Shown: piece after piece, positions 25,845-38,475 of the stretch | How positions within the stretch are numbered: the stretch's first letter is position 1 | Layout of the letters: each line of letters begins with the position of its first letter | NCBI GenBank assembly: GCA_024642205.1 | Contig: JAHEBQ010000028.1 | Location: 1-64,000 of the forward strand | Direction of reading: 5' to 3' | From: Planctomycetaceae bacterium | GTDB taxonomy: Bacteria > Planctomycetota > Planctomycetia > Pirellulales > Pirellulaceae | DNA: 64,000 bases | Translations under genes and position numbers: made by a program | The notes under the pieces: generated by a model | What the model saw: the letters and a program-made list of their open reading frames with translations, nothing else | Told to the model about the DNA's origin: nothing | The model's database searches: none

Positions 25845-26834
25845 CTACATTCGGCGCGCGACCCGATTTCCGTGAAAGACTTGCTCCAGCCGATTGATGC
25901 CAATGTTAGCTCCGCACAACACGACCACGATATTTTTACCTCGCAACGGATGAGAAGTTTTCATCAAACCGGCAATTGCCACGGCCGCGGACCCTTCGAT
26001 CAGCATGCCTTGAGCTTCAATGAATCGAACCAGGTTGTCCCGGATTTCCGTTTCGGAAACCGTTACGCATTGATCCACCAGCTGTTGACACAATTCGAAT
26101 GTAATTGATCCGGGTTCGACACCGCCGGCGGTCCCGTCGGATAGCGTTTCACGGGAAGGCAAATCGAGCAATCTTCCTGCCTGCAGCGACTGAATCATGA
26201 CGGGTGAGTTCGCCGGCGAGCAGCCGATCATCTGGCAACCGGGTTGCCTCGATTTCAGGTATGCACCGATTCCCGTGATTAATCCGGCTCCACCCATCGA
26301 TACATAAACGGCATCTACCTGTTTAAGTTGTTCATCAATCTCAATGCCGATCGTGCCCTGTCCCGCAATGACATCCAGGTCGTTGTAAGGTGACACGTAT
26401 TCTGACCTGTGCTCCCTGGCAAATGCCCTGGCCACCTGTTCTGCTTCCACACAGTCGGTTCCGGCCAGCCGTACGCTCGCACCGAGTTGCTTGATGCCAG
26501 CGATTTTCGTGGGTTCAGATTGCTCGGGAACAAATACCGTTGCTTTGGAATTGAAAAGGTCCGCCGTGAAGGCGACTGCTTTTCCGTGGTTTCCGGTCGA
26601 AGCGGCCACAACGCCGAAACCCTGCTGCTGCGGAGAAAGCGAAAGAAACTTGTTGATCGCGCCGCGCAGTTTGAATGAACCTGTGTGTTGCAGGTTTTCA
26701 CATTTGAAAAAAACGTTGGCACCGGTCAACTCCGAGAACGCTGGCGACCGCTCAAGGTAGGTCTGGCGAACGTGCGAGCCGATTCGCGCCCGGGCTTCGG
26801 TGATTCGTACAGGCAGTTTGGGTTCGAGGTTCAT
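25845..26834 (-). CDS. Threonine/serine dehydratase-like PLP enzyme
   Basis: A 329-residue fold-type II PLP enzyme related to catabolic threonine dehydratase and serine racemase. Motifs: KCENLQHTGSFKLRGA with the Schiff-base Lys near residue 56, AASTGNHGKAVAF for substrate carboxylate binding, GGAGLITGI for the PLP phosphate, and VVVLCGANIG near the end. There is no C-terminal ACT-like regulatory domain, so it is not the isoleucine-biosynthetic IlvA form. ATG 26834. Convergent with the Gfo/Idh/MocA gene. Whether it acts on threonine, serine or hydroxyaspartate cannot be told from motifs alone. Confidence 0.9.
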   Translation of the reverse strand: MNLEPKLPVRITEARARIGSHVRQTYLERSPAFSELTGANVFFKCENLQHTGSFKLRGAINKFLSLSPQQQGFGVVAASTGNHGKAVAFTADLFNSKATVFVPEQSEPTKIAGIKQLGASVRLAGTDCVEAEQVARAFAREHRSEYVSPYNDLDVIAGQGTIGIEIDEQLKQVDAVYVSMGGAGLITGIGAYLKSRQPGCQMIGCSPANSPVMIQSLQAGRLLDLPSRETLSDGTAGGVEPGSITFELCQQLVDQCVTVSETEIRDNLVRFIEAQGMLIEGSAAVAIAGLMKTSHPLRGKNIVVVLCGANIGINRLEQVFHGNRVARRM

Positions 26835-27020
26835 GGATCGAGCTTCGTGAATGAGGACGCAATTGTTTTGCCGCTGCGCAGACTTTCCGCCTGGCGTTTC
26901 CAGCTTGCGATTATGCGGATGACCGTCCAGACGCCTACCCTACGACCGTCACGGTAAACCAAGTCGACACAAATTATCAATTCGAGATTGAGGTCGGTGC
27001 CCGCTGTGAGTTAAAATCGC

Positions 27021-28019
27021 ATGCGAGTCTGCAATCACGCGATTGCTGATCCAGTAGATTCCGACAACAACCAGCCTGGTGATCAAATCGAACGAGAGAC
27101 AACCACCACCATCGAACCAGATTCGGTCATCGGCGTGAAACGTGGTTCCTGGTCCGTTATTTTGTGGACCCTGAGAATCGTGATCGCGATTCAGTGCATG
27201 GGGGCGGCTGGTTGCTATTTGTTTTCGTCCAACGAATCCGAAAGCGATATTTTCGGAATTCTCTTTTTTGACCTCGGTTGGCCGGAAAAATTGGCTCAGA
27301 CCACCGATGATGCCGGCGCTTACGGCTGCCTGGTATCGGCACTGGTTTTGATCGCTGTCGGGCTGTTTTGGCCCCGAGGGTTGGAACCTCAGAAATGGAG
27401 CCAGACAAGGATGGTGTGCGCTGGTTTGGAATATGCAGCGCTGATCTTCGTTGCCGTATGGTTTTTTTTGCTCGCGGCAGCACATACAGCCCGGGGTGGA
27501 TCCTTTTCCGAGTTTGCGATCGGCGATCACGCTGTTCGGTTTATCACGCCGCTGACACTGCTCTTGCTGCTGCGCAGCTTCTCTGCTGTTTCGATTCGGT
27601 TAGCCAGGGCTGCAGCGATGCTGTTAACGTTCGCCGTCGTCGCGACATTTGCCTCTCATGGCTACGTTGCTCAACGCCTGCACGGTCCGTTTGTGGATTT
27701 GATTCTGTTGACGGATATGAATTGCTTTCATTTAGGGATCGAACAGTCGACAGCCGAGACTCTGTTGAAAATCATTGGTTGGGCAGACATCCTGGTGGGA
27801 GTTCTGCTGCTGATGACACGCTGGAAGGTAGTCGCGGGATACATGATAATTTGGGGACTGATCACGGCTTCGAGCCGCATGACCGCGTTTGGAATCCCGG
27901 CCTGGCCCGAGACGCTGATTCGCGTGGCCAACGGCGGTGCTCCCTTGGTGCTTCTTTTGCTGTACCGGGGATTGAAACCTGATTCGGAAAAGTCAACGTT
28001 CCGCATTCCAAACGTTTGA
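27021..28019 (+). CDS. Polytopic membrane protein, unknown function
   Basis: A 332-residue protein with a ~45-residue hydrophilic N-terminus and about seven to eight hydrophobic segments, including VILWTLRIVIAIQCMGAAG, CLVSALVLIAVGLFW, EYAALIFVAVWFFLLAAAH, FITPLTLLLLLRSF, AAAMLLTFAVVATFASHGY, IIGWADILVGVLLLMTRW and MIIWGLITASSRMTAFGIP. The pattern resembles DoxX-like or small-redox membrane proteins, but I see no diagnostic motif. ATG 27021; no strong ribosome-binding site. It stands alone between genes of other roles. Confidence 0.75.
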   Translation: MRVCNHAIADPVDSDNNQPGDQIERETTTTIEPDSVIGVKRGSWSVILWTLRIVIAIQCMGAAGCYLFSSNESESDIFGILFFDLGWPEKLAQTTDDAGAYGCLVSALVLIAVGLFWPRGLEPQKWSQTRMVCAGLEYAALIFVAVWFFLLAAAHTARGGSFSEFAIGDHAVRFITPLTLLLLLRSFSAVSIRLARAAAMLLTFAVVATFASHGYVAQRLHGPFVDLILLTDMNCFHLGIEQSTAETLLKIIGWADILVGVLLLMTRWKVVAGYMIIWGLITASSRMTAFGIPAWPETLIRVANGGAPLVLLLLYRGLKPDSEKSTFRIPNV

Positions 28020-28178
28020 AACCGCCCGCCGCGATTAAATCGGATTTAGTTCCTGGATTTCAATCGACTCCGTCGATTGGGAATCGTGATCGTTTTTCCA
28101 AAACCGCTTCGCATTTACGTTTCTCTCAACTAGATTAAGGACTGTCAAAGTCGTCAACTGCACGGAATTTCGAGCCAC

Positions 28179-30419
28179 ATGACTGATTTTCAAACGATGT
28201 TTCGTTCTTCCTTGGGTCTGTTGTTTTTGGTTGTTTTGTCAGCAGTCAGTTCCGTTCATGCCGACGCGCCGCTGGAGGGAACCAAGCCCGCCCATTGGCG
28301 TGTCATCTGGACTTCGGATCCCGCCCACAACGCGATCATCTCTTGGAGTACCGTCAAGCCGGCGACGAAATACGTGATTCGGTATCGCACCAGGAACATG
28401 AATCAAGTCGAATCCACGGTCACTGCTGAACGGGGGCAGTTCACCGCAAACGGGACGGCGGAACTGTATTTTTATCACGTCCGGCTAACGGAATTGTTGC
28501 CGTCCACCGCGTACGAATTCCAGATCGACAGTGACGGTGACTTGTCTCCCACACTCTACTTTGTCACGGCTCCTGATGATGAACGGGGTTTCCGAGTTCT
28601 TCACGGAGGAGACTCTCGTTCCGATCGGGATAATCGTCGTCGCGTCAACCAGATGGTCGCAAGCCTGGTCGCCAGGTCGTATGCAAACGAAAGTCTGAAG
28701 GACGATGTCATTGCGATTTCACACGGCGGCGACTACGTGGCATCGGGAAGCAATCTGAAACAGTGGATTGATTGGATGTCCGACTTCGAGCTGACGATGT
28801 GTCCGGACGGGCGACTGACACCGATCATTCCAACTCGCGGTAACCATGACAAAGGAGAAATTTTTAACCAGGTCTTTGGATTTCCTGGTGGCGATTTGAA
28901 TTACTACGCGATTAACCTGGGTCCGCTTGTCCGACTGATCGTCCTGAACACCGAAACCAGCACCGCTGGTGACCAGGCCGACTGGCTCGAAGCCGAGCTA
29001 AAAACGTCACGACCGGAAAACTGTTGGCTGATTGCCCAGTACCATCGCCCCGCCTATCCCTCTGTCAAATCTCCAGGTTCGGCGTTGCAAAGCTGGGTTC
29101 CGATTTTCGAAAAGTACAACCTTGATCTCGTTTGCGAATCCGATGGGCACACCATCAAGCGCACCGTCCCGATTCGCGACAACGTGAGAGACGATACCGG
29201 AATTGTCTACATTGGCGAAGGAGGATTCGGTGTCGCTCAGCGAACACCCAAATCCGACCGATGGTATCTCCAGCCACCAGGCATGTCCTCTTCCGCCAGC
29301 CATGTTTTCGAATTGACCCTGGCCCGGGAGATTCTAACCTGTCAGTGCGTTCAGTTGGACGGCAAGATCGCAGATCAGTTTACGCTTGAACCGAGAGATG
29401 TCGGCAGAGTCGAGTCGTTCATTGTTTCGGGCGATCCTCAATACCTCGCCGAGAACGTTCCCGAACCGCAGAAGCTTGATCCCGTTTCGGACCAGGCCAA
29501 TGCCCGTTTCGTCGACCTGCTGAAGTCATTTCCCGGAACCACAATTCCACAACAACTGGGTGGAGGCAAGGTCAATACCCGAATTCAGGGGATCATTGTC
29601 GCGGGCGACCTGGTTGATAGTGCCGACAAGACCGGAGGAAATTATCCAGCCATGCAAAAGTTCGAATGGCAGCGGTACACCTCCGACTACGGATTAACCG
29701 GAAAGGATCGCGGTCTCCCGTTTCCGGTTTACGAGTTGCACGGGAATCATGACGGTCCGCAGGGTGATACGTTCATCATTGGAGAACTTGTCGCTCGCAA
29801 CAAGCGTCGTCCGGGTCTCGTCAATATCTCGAGAAATGGGTTGCATTACAGTTGGAACTGGGGGCCATTGCATTTGGTCAATTTGGGCATGTTTGTGGGC
29901 GACGGTGACCGGCGTCGCGATCAATACCACTACGCCCCGTTGGGTAGTTTGGAGTTTCTGCTGGAAGACCTGGCAAAGGAAATTGGCGAATCCGGTCGAC
30001 CCGTTGCACTGGCATTTCACCTGCATCCCAACGGCCCCGCTTTCGATTGGCCGCCGCAGGATCTCGAATTATTTTGGAATGCGATCCAGCAATACAATGT
30101 CGTCGCCCTTTTTCATGGCCATACCCACGGATCCCCTCCCAGCAGAATCACGTGGAATGAGAACGGGTTTGGGCCGGACCTGGAACAAGGCATTGACGTC
30201 TTTAACCCCGACGATTCAGGTGCTGGAAAAATCAATCCCCAGGATCCTGCAAACCCGTTGGGCATTCGACACGGATTTTTATATGTCGAGTTGATAGACC
30301 GGCCAGGAACCGCAGCGGATCAGTTTGTTGTGCGATCGGTCCTGACCAACGATAATTGGAGAACACATCAGTGGGGGCAGGAGTGGAAAAAGAACATTGG
30401 AATTCCTGGCATTGAATAG
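28179..30419 (+). CDS. Exported protein with two tandem metallophosphoesterase domains
   Basis: A 746-residue secreted protein: signal peptide SLGLLFLVVLSAVSSVHA, then an Fn3-like purple-acid-phosphatase N domain (about 35-125), then two calcineurin-like domains. Domain 1 (about 135-400) has GGDSRSD, HGGDYVASG, TRGNHDKG, AQYHRPAYP and SDGHTIKR, a variant of the GHxH motif. Domain 2 (about 405-700) has SGDPQYL, AGDLVDSAD, HGNHDGP, AFHLHPNG and FHGHTHGS, a complete set of metal ligands. Phosphomonoester or diester hydrolysis in the periplasm is expected by family. Two complete catalytic domains in one chain is unusual. It stands alone, with the VOC gene following about 120 bp later. Confidence 0.88.
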   Translation: MTDFQTMFRSSLGLLFLVVLSAVSSVHADAPLEGTKPAHWRVIWTSDPAHNAIISWSTVKPATKYVIRYRTRNMNQVESTVTAERGQFTANGTAELYFYHVRLTELLPSTAYEFQIDSDGDLSPTLYFVTAPDDERGFRVLHGGDSRSDRDNRRRVNQMVASLVARSYANESLKDDVIAISHGGDYVASGSNLKQWIDWMSDFELTMCPDGRLTPIIPTRGNHDKGEIFNQVFGFPGGDLNYYAINLGPLVRLIVLNTETSTAGDQADWLEAELKTSRPENCWLIAQYHRPAYPSVKSPGSALQSWVPIFEKYNLDLVCESDGHTIKRTVPIRDNVRDDTGIVYIGEGGFGVAQRTPKSDRWYLQPPGMSSSASHVFELTLAREILTCQCVQLDGKIADQFTLEPRDVGRVESFIVSGDPQYLAENVPEPQKLDPVSDQANARFVDLLKSFPGTTIPQQLGGGKVNTRIQGIIVAGDLVDSADKTGGNYPAMQKFEWQRYTSDYGLTGKDRGLPFPVYELHGNHDGPQGDTFIIGELVARNKRRPGLVNISRNGLHYSWNWGPLHLVNLGMFVGDGDRRRDQYHYAPLGSLEFLLEDLAKEIGESGRPVALAFHLHPNGPAFDWPPQDLELFWNAIQQYNVVALFHGHTHGSPPSRITWNENGFGPDLEQGIDVFNPDDSGAGKINPQDPANPLGIRHGFLYVELIDRPGTAADQFVVRSVLTNDNWRTHQWGQEWKKNIGIPGIE

Positions 30420-30541
30420 TCATGGCTGGCCCATTCGTAAACCTGAGGGTCAATGGGTGAAGGCCGGAATTCCTCACGATTAATTTGCGCAAGGGGAGAA
30501 CCGTGCCAGGCATCCAGGTTGCAGGCCAATCGGGAGACTCG

Positions 30542-30967
30542 ATGAGTGATTCGGAAATTTCTGTCGGCGATCTTTACTCGAGCTTGACATACGACGATGC
30601 AGCTGCGGCCATCGAGTTTCTCTGCCAGGCGTTTGGATTCCGTTGCCGGCTGGTGGTGCCGGGGCCCGACAATTCGATCGTGCATTCTGAGTTGACTTTG
30701 GGTAACGCGTTGATCATGGTTTCGTCGCCAAAACTGGAAATGAACCGCGTCGGCCCCAAGGGACTGAGGGGAGCAAGCTCTGGAAATTGTGTTCGAATCG
30801 ACGATCCGGATTCGCATTTTGAGACAGCCCAGGCTGCCGGCGCCGAGATCGTGCAAACCCTTCAAAACGAAGACTACGGTTCACGGGGATACATGGCCAG
30901 AGACCTGGAAGGGTGTGTTTGGTACTTTGGTACGTATCGTCCCGGAGAACATTGGTTAGACGGATGA
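30542..30967 (+). CDS. VOC (glyoxalase/bleomycin-resistance fold) family protein
   Basis: A 141-residue vicinal-oxygen-chelate protein with the family pattern of two beta-alpha-beta-beta-beta modules: YSSLTYDDAAAAIEFLCQAF at the N-terminus, VPGPDNSIVHSELTLGNALI with a candidate metal His, then CVRIDDPDSHFETAQAAGA and ARDLEGCVWYFGTYRPGEHW. Substrate unknown; such proteins act as glyoxalases, dioxygenases or drug-binding proteins. The start is ATG 30542 with GGGAG 5 bases upstream; GTG 30503 behind GGGGAG is a near-equal alternative. Followed by the DUF1553 gene. Confidence 0.85.
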   Translation: MSDSEISVGDLYSSLTYDDAAAAIEFLCQAFGFRCRLVVPGPDNSIVHSELTLGNALIMVSSPKLEMNRVGPKGLRGASSGNCVRIDDPDSHFETAQAAGAEIVQTLQNEDYGSRGYMARDLEGCVWYFGTYRPGEHWLDG

Positions 30968-31036
30968 CTTTCTTCCCGGTGATCAAATGATCGTCGGCGA
31001 TTGATTGATCGAGTCTGTGCATCAGAAAGAGAGTCA

Positions 31037-33997
<2,961 letters not shown>

Positions 33998-34099
33998 GTC
34001 AGATTCCAGACCCGGGCGAACGGGGGATTGTACCCAAAGTGGTCAGTCTCTTGTTTGCGGCTGTAAAATTGGAGCTCTTGTACTCTTTTAAAGTACCCC

Positions 34100-35572
34100 A
34101 TGACGATCGACCCTCAAAGACGCAGTTTTTTACTCAACTCAGCCTGGGGTTTTGGATCCCTCGCGCTATCGTCGATGTTGGCCAGTGAAGATGCTGGTTT
34201 AAGTGCGTCGCTCGGCACAGATTCCAATGGCCTGATCAAGGTGCTTCACAATCCTCCCCGCGCGAAACGGGTTGTGCAGTTATTTATGGCCGGTGCGGCC
34301 AGTCATATTGACCTGTTCGATCATAAACCGGCACTGGAAAAACATCACGGAGAACAGTCCGACTTTGGCGAGAAGGTCGAAGCATTCCAGAATGGGTTGG
34401 GACCGTGGATGAAGTCCCCATTCAAATTCCAACCCTATGGGAAGTCCGGAAAAATGCTCAGCGACGCCGTCGCTGACCTTGGCGATTGCGTTGACGACAT
34501 CGCATTTATTCACAATATGGCCGGCAAGACGGGCGTTCATAGCCAGGCGACCTATCTCCAGGCGACCGGATTCCAACGCCCCGGCTTTCCAGGAATGGGC
34601 GCGTGGGTCAGTTATGCCCTGGGTAGCGAAAACGAAAATCTGCCCACGTTTGTTGTTTTGCCGGATCACCGCGGATTCGCCAGTAACGGACCCAAGAACT
34701 GGGGTTCGGCGTTTCTGCCAACCAGCTGCCAGGGAACCGCGATTTTTCCACAGCGCGAGCAACCCATACGTGATCTGTTTGCCCGTGGTGATCTGGTCAC
34801 CCCGGAAAGCCATTCTGCTGGCTTGAATTTGCTGGATCAGTTGAATCGAAGTTTTGCCGCGGCTCGTCCCGGTGACGAACGACTTGAATCGCGACTGCGT
34901 ACCTACGAATTGGCAGCGCGGATGCAGTTGAGTGCACCCGAAGCACTGGACCTTTCTCACGAGCCGAAACACGTACTTGATATGTATGGGCTGGATCGTT
35001 CAGGTGCGCAGTATCCGGATACAATAAACGTGCCCGAGGAAATCGAATATTTTGGCCGGAAGTGTCTGATGGCTCGCCGCCTGCTCGAACGCGGGGTCCG
35101 GTTTGTTCAAATCTGGTCCGGCAACGACAACAGCTTTCCCCGCCGCAACTGGGACAGCCACGAAGACCTGAAGCGGGAACATGGGCCCTTGGCTCGCGGG
35201 ATGGCACGAGGAGCAGCGGCACTGATCAAAGACCTCAAGCAGCGTGGACTGCTCGATGACACGATTATCCTGTGGACCACCGAGTTCGGTCGAATGCCTT
35301 CTACCCAGGGAAGCACCGGTCGCGATCACAACCCGCATGTATTTACCAACTGGCTCTGCGGTGGCGGAGTCCGGGGCGGAATTTCGCACGGCCCATCCGA
35401 TCATTGGGGGTTCAAACCACTCGATCGAGACAATCCCACCCAGGTTTACGATGTCCATGCGACGATTCTGTACCTGTTGGGTCTTGATCATCTGAAATTG
35501 ACCGTCCGACACGATGGAATTGACCGGCGACTAACGGATGTTCATGGGCACGTCATTCAAGAAATCATTTAG
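34100..35572 (+). CDS. DUF1501 sulfatase-like-fold exported protein
   Basis: A 490-residue protein of the DUF1501 family, which has an alkaline-phosphatase-like fold and nearly always follows a DUF1549/DUF1553 gene in planctomycetes, as here. The leader RRSFLLNSAWGFGSLALSSM has a twin-arginine-type start. Family motifs: KRVVQLFMAGAASHIDLFDH near residue 55, HNMAGKTGVHSQATY, QIWSGNDNSFPRRNWDSHED, LWTTEFGRMPSTQG and GRDHNPHVFTNWLCGGGVRG. Function is not established; a periplasmic role with the heme partner in processing polymers is a common inference. ATG 34100, no strong ribosome-binding site. Confidence 0.92.
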   Translation: MTIDPQRRSFLLNSAWGFGSLALSSMLASEDAGLSASLGTDSNGLIKVLHNPPRAKRVVQLFMAGAASHIDLFDHKPALEKHHGEQSDFGEKVEAFQNGLGPWMKSPFKFQPYGKSGKMLSDAVADLGDCVDDIAFIHNMAGKTGVHSQATYLQATGFQRPGFPGMGAWVSYALGSENENLPTFVVLPDHRGFASNGPKNWGSAFLPTSCQGTAIFPQREQPIRDLFARGDLVTPESHSAGLNLLDQLNRSFAAARPGDERLESRLRTYELAARMQLSAPEALDLSHEPKHVLDMYGLDRSGAQYPDTINVPEEIEYFGRKCLMARRLLERGVRFVQIWSGNDNSFPRRNWDSHEDLKREHGPLARGMARGAAALIKDLKQRGLLDDTIILWTTEFGRMPSTQGSTGRDHNPHVFTNWLCGGGVRGGISHGPSDHWGFKPLDRDNPTQVYDVHATILYLLGLDHLKLTVRHDGIDRRLTDVHGHVIQEII

Positions 35573-35607
35573 GAAATTCGCAAGACAGGAAACGCAATCA
35601 CCCCAAT

Positions 35608-35645
35608 ACTTCAACCTGAACTCACGCGCGCATGCGGGTTGAAGT
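35608..35645. repeat. Inverted repeat downstream of DUF1501
   Basis: ACTTCAACC at 35608-35616 pairs with GGTTGAAGT at 35637-35645, a 9-bp stem around a 20-base loop. No T-run follows, so a terminator role is uncertain. It lies in the 194-bp spacer before the DUF1080 gene. Confidence 0.4.
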
Positions 35646-35766
35646 TATTGCAGCCGGTGTGGTGTTGCCTGAGCCGTTTGTCGCGAAGAAACGGCGACGA
35701 CAAAGCGTGGTAGAATCTGATTGGGAGGATCGGTAAGTCAATCTGCATTAAAACCGGAGCCAGCAC

Positions 35767-36507
35767 GTGTTTTTTATTCGACTAGCTGTTTTGTTTTCTT
35801 GTTTGTCTGTTTTTGCATCCGCCCCGACGCAGGCCCAGGACGAGGCGGAGGTTACCGAACTTGCGTTTCGAGATCTGTTTAACGGCAAGGACCTGACCGG
35901 TTGGGTCGACGTGAACACCTCACCGGAAACATGGTCGGTCAAGGACGGTTTGCTGGTTTGCACGGGGAAGCCGATTGGCGTGATGCGGTCCGATCGCCAG
36001 TACGAGAATTTTATATTGCAGATCGAATGGCGACACATGGAGGCTGGAGGAAACTCGGGTGTTTTTCTCTGGTGCGACGCGATTCCGGACGAAAGAAATC
36101 GGTTGCCCAAGGGAATGGAAGTTCAAATGCTTGAGCTTGACTGGGTGAACCAGCACAAACACAAAGACGGGTCACTCCCGCCGATCGCGTACGTACAGGG
36201 TGAATTGTTCGGGGCGGGAGGAATGACAGCGACTCCGGAAAACCCTCGGGGAAACCGGAGCAAATCGATTGAGCATCGTTGCAAGGGTGTCGGGCAATGG
36301 AACCGTTATGTTGTGGTCGCCGTCGACGGGAACGTCAAACTGTCGATCAATGGTAAATTCGTAAACGGAATCCGGGACGCATCAGTGAAGAAGGGCTACC
36401 TTTGCCTGGAGGCCGAAGGTCGGGAAATCCATTTTCGGAATATCAAAATCCTGGAGTTACCTGGCGGCCTGGCTGACGCTTCCAATACAGCTCCAGAGAT
36501 CAAATAA
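35767..36507 (+). CDS. Exported DUF1080 (3-keto-disaccharide hydrolase-like) protein
   Basis: A 246-residue secreted protein of the DUF1080 family, a concanavalin/LamG-type fold; characterised members hydrolyse 3-keto glycosides. Leader [19 protein letters not shown], then [65 protein letters not shown] and [19 protein letters not shown], the usual order. The start codon is GTG 35767 with GGAG 7 bases upstream. It lies between DUF1501 and a Gfo/Idh/MocA oxidoreductase on the same strand; DUF1080 plus Gfo/Idh/MocA fits a keto-sugar route in which an oxidoreductase oxidises C3 and the hydrolase cleaves, which is inference here. Confidence 0.92.
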   Translation: MFFIRLAVLFSCLSVFASAPTQAQDEAEVTELAFRDLFNGKDLTGWVDVNTSPETWSVKDGLLVCTGKPIGVMRSDRQYENFILQIEWRHMEAGGNSGVFLWCDAIPDERNRLPKGMEVQMLELDWVNQHKHKDGSLPPIAYVQGELFGAGGMTATPENPRGNRSKSIEHRCKGVGQWNRYVVVAVDGNVKLSINGKFVNGIRDASVKKGYLCLEAEGREIHFRNIKILELPGGLADASNTAPEIK

Positions 36508-36843
36508 ATGGGAACATGAATGTACTTGACCAGCACGTCCATAACGCGGGAATCGGAACGGGGCGAATTCTCTGATGACCGGTGAGAACCCCTGCCTCCG
36601 GAAATTTCCCGGGCATCCAATGCCAAAGGTTATCCCGAAAGCTACGGAACAACGAGAGTTGTTGTCGGTTTACAATCGTCGTCCGCCGTATCAACGCAAT
36701 GACAATCTTGGCTGGATCACTCGGGCGAAGCAACCGGGGACCCGGCAGTCAATTCACGAATTCGGGCAGGGCGATAAACTCGAATGTTCGTGATATAATA
36801 TCCCGCAGAAAAATACGACCACCATTTCAACGAGAGAGATCCG
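36508..36843 (+). promoter_or_regulatory. Leader region with candidate -10 box
   Basis: A 336-base spacer without a gene. It ends with a perfect TATAAT at 36794-36799, 45 bases before the oxidoreductase start; the -35 position (36771-36776, GCGATA) is a poor match, so either an activator or another sigma factor would be needed. Nothing else recognised. Confidence 0.35.
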
Positions 36844-38316
36844 ATGTCGAAACTTTCACGTCGCCAGTTTGTTGCCAGCGGAATCGGAGCCGGGGTCATG
36901 ATGTCGTTACCTGCTAGCTCGCTTCGGGCCTCTCGTTATCTTAGCGCGAACGACTCGATCAATGTTGGCATGATTGGCTGCGGCGGTCGCGCTGGGCAGC
37001 TTTCGCAACAATTTTCCAAGGTGGACGGCGTCAACATCACAGGCCTTTGCGATCCCGACCAGAGTCGTGTTGCCAGGATGAAGACCGAATACAACCGCGC
37101 GCAAGGTTGGGCAGACATGCGAGCCTTGCTTGACAGTGACAACATCGATGTTGCGGTCGTTGCGACATGCAATCATTGGCACTGCCTGGCTGCGATTCGT
37201 GCGATGGAAGCGGGCAAGGATGTTTATGTTGAAAAACCGCTTTCCCACAGCCAGTGGGAGGGCGAACAGGCCGTCGCCGCCTCTCGACGCTACGATCGAA
37301 TCTGCCAAATCGGTACCCAACAGCGATCCGATCCGATGCAGGCCGAAATCAAGAGGTTTCTGCACAAAGAAAATGGAATTGGCAAGATCAAGGCATGCCG
37401 TGTGAATCGTTTCGGAGTCCGAGCCTCGATCGGCAAGCGTGAAACTCCGCTGGAAATCGATAACAACATTGCCTACGACTTGTGGCTCGGCCCGGCACAG
37501 GACAAGCCGATTTTTCGCGACAGTCTTCACTACGATTGGCACTGGGATTGGAATACCGGTTCCGGCGAAATGGGGAACTGGGGAGTGCACGTTCTCGACG
37601 ATGTTCGAAATAACGTGTTCCAGGACAAAGTCACGACTCCCAGAAAGATCTTTGGTGGCGGCGGTCGAATCGTCTGGAAGGATGCCGGGGAGACTCCCAA
37701 CGTTCACTTTGTTTACTTTGATACCGGTTCGGTTCCCGTCGTGATCGGACTTTCCAATCTTCCCGCCGAGCCAGGTGGCGGCAAGAAACAGGCAGCACCA
37801 CACCCGGGTCCTGGCAGTGGCTATGTCGTGTACGGCGAGGGCGGATTCTATCACGGCCAGCGTGGCAAGGGTGCTGCCTACGACAGCGACGGCAAGTTGA
37901 TCAAAGAGTTTGAGGGCAACAGGGGCGAAGTTGTCCATCAGAAGAATTTCCTTGACGCGGTTCGCAGTCGCGATCGTTCGATCCAGAATGCCGAACTCGA
38001 AGTTGGTCACCATAGTACCGGTTGGTGTAACTTCGCCAATATCGCGTTCCAGGCAGGATCGAAATTCTCATTCGATGAAGCCAAAGAGATCGACCTTGAG
38101 CAATGGACGACACTGATCGGAGAAATGGAATCTCACACCCGAGCCCATGGCGTCAATATGGAAAGCGACCAGATTCGTTTGAGCCCAATGTTGGAACTTG
38201 ACGCGGATACAGGTCGATTCGTTGGCAATCAATCGGGGATGGCAAACAAGCTGATTAAACGTGAATACCGCGAAGGCTACGAAGTCCCCGAACTGTCGGT
38301 CAACGTCACGAACTGA
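36844..38316 (+). CDS. Gfo/Idh/MocA family oxidoreductase, exported
   Basis: A 490-residue NAD(P)-dependent oxidoreductase with a twin-arginine-type leader (LSRRQFVASGIGAGVMMSLP). Rossmann loop VGMIGCGGRAGQLSQQF near residue 42; VVATCNHWHCLAAIRAMEAG and DVYVEKPLSHSQWEGEQAV follow with the catalytic-site EKP; TGSGEMGNWGVHVLDDVR lies in the substrate domain. This belongs to the large planctomycete secreted subgroup whose substrates are mostly unknown. ATG 36844 with AGAGA upstream. Downstream of the DUF1553-DUF1501-DUF1080 set, so probably part of the same catabolic locus. Confidence 0.92.
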   Translation: MSKLSRRQFVASGIGAGVMMSLPASSLRASRYLSANDSINVGMIGCGGRAGQLSQQFSKVDGVNITGLCDPDQSRVARMKTEYNRAQGWADMRALLDSDNIDVAVVATCNHWHCLAAIRAMEAGKDVYVEKPLSHSQWEGEQAVAASRRYDRICQIGTQQRSDPMQAEIKRFLHKENGIGKIKACRVNRFGVRASIGKRETPLEIDNNIAYDLWLGPAQDKPIFRDSLHYDWHWDWNTGSGEMGNWGVHVLDDVRNNVFQDKVTTPRKIFGGGGRIVWKDAGETPNVHFVYFDTGSVPVVIGLSNLPAEPGGGKKQAAPHPGPGSGYVVYGEGGFYHGQRGKGAAYDSDGKLIKEFEGNRGEVVHQKNFLDAVRSRDRSIQNAELEVGHHSTGWCNFANIAFQAGSKFSFDEAKEIDLEQWTTLIGEMESHTRAHGVNMESDQIRLSPMLELDADTGRFVGNQSGMANKLIKREYREGYEVPELSVNVTN

Positions 38317-38475
38317 CGGGCTTGTCATTCGAGATAATGAATCTTGATATGGCTGAACATACCGAACCAAGGGAGTAAGTCTGCCAACCGTCCGTTCAGT
38401 CAGAAAACCGCATCGATTCAAATGCCGGAAACCAACAAGTAGACAGAGGCTCCAGTTCTATTCAGGTTATTCAAT

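Noticed and set aside
36907..38013. A 368-codon minus-strand open frame
   Set aside because: Antisense to the Gfo/Idh/MocA gene at 36844-38316; shadow of its codon pattern.
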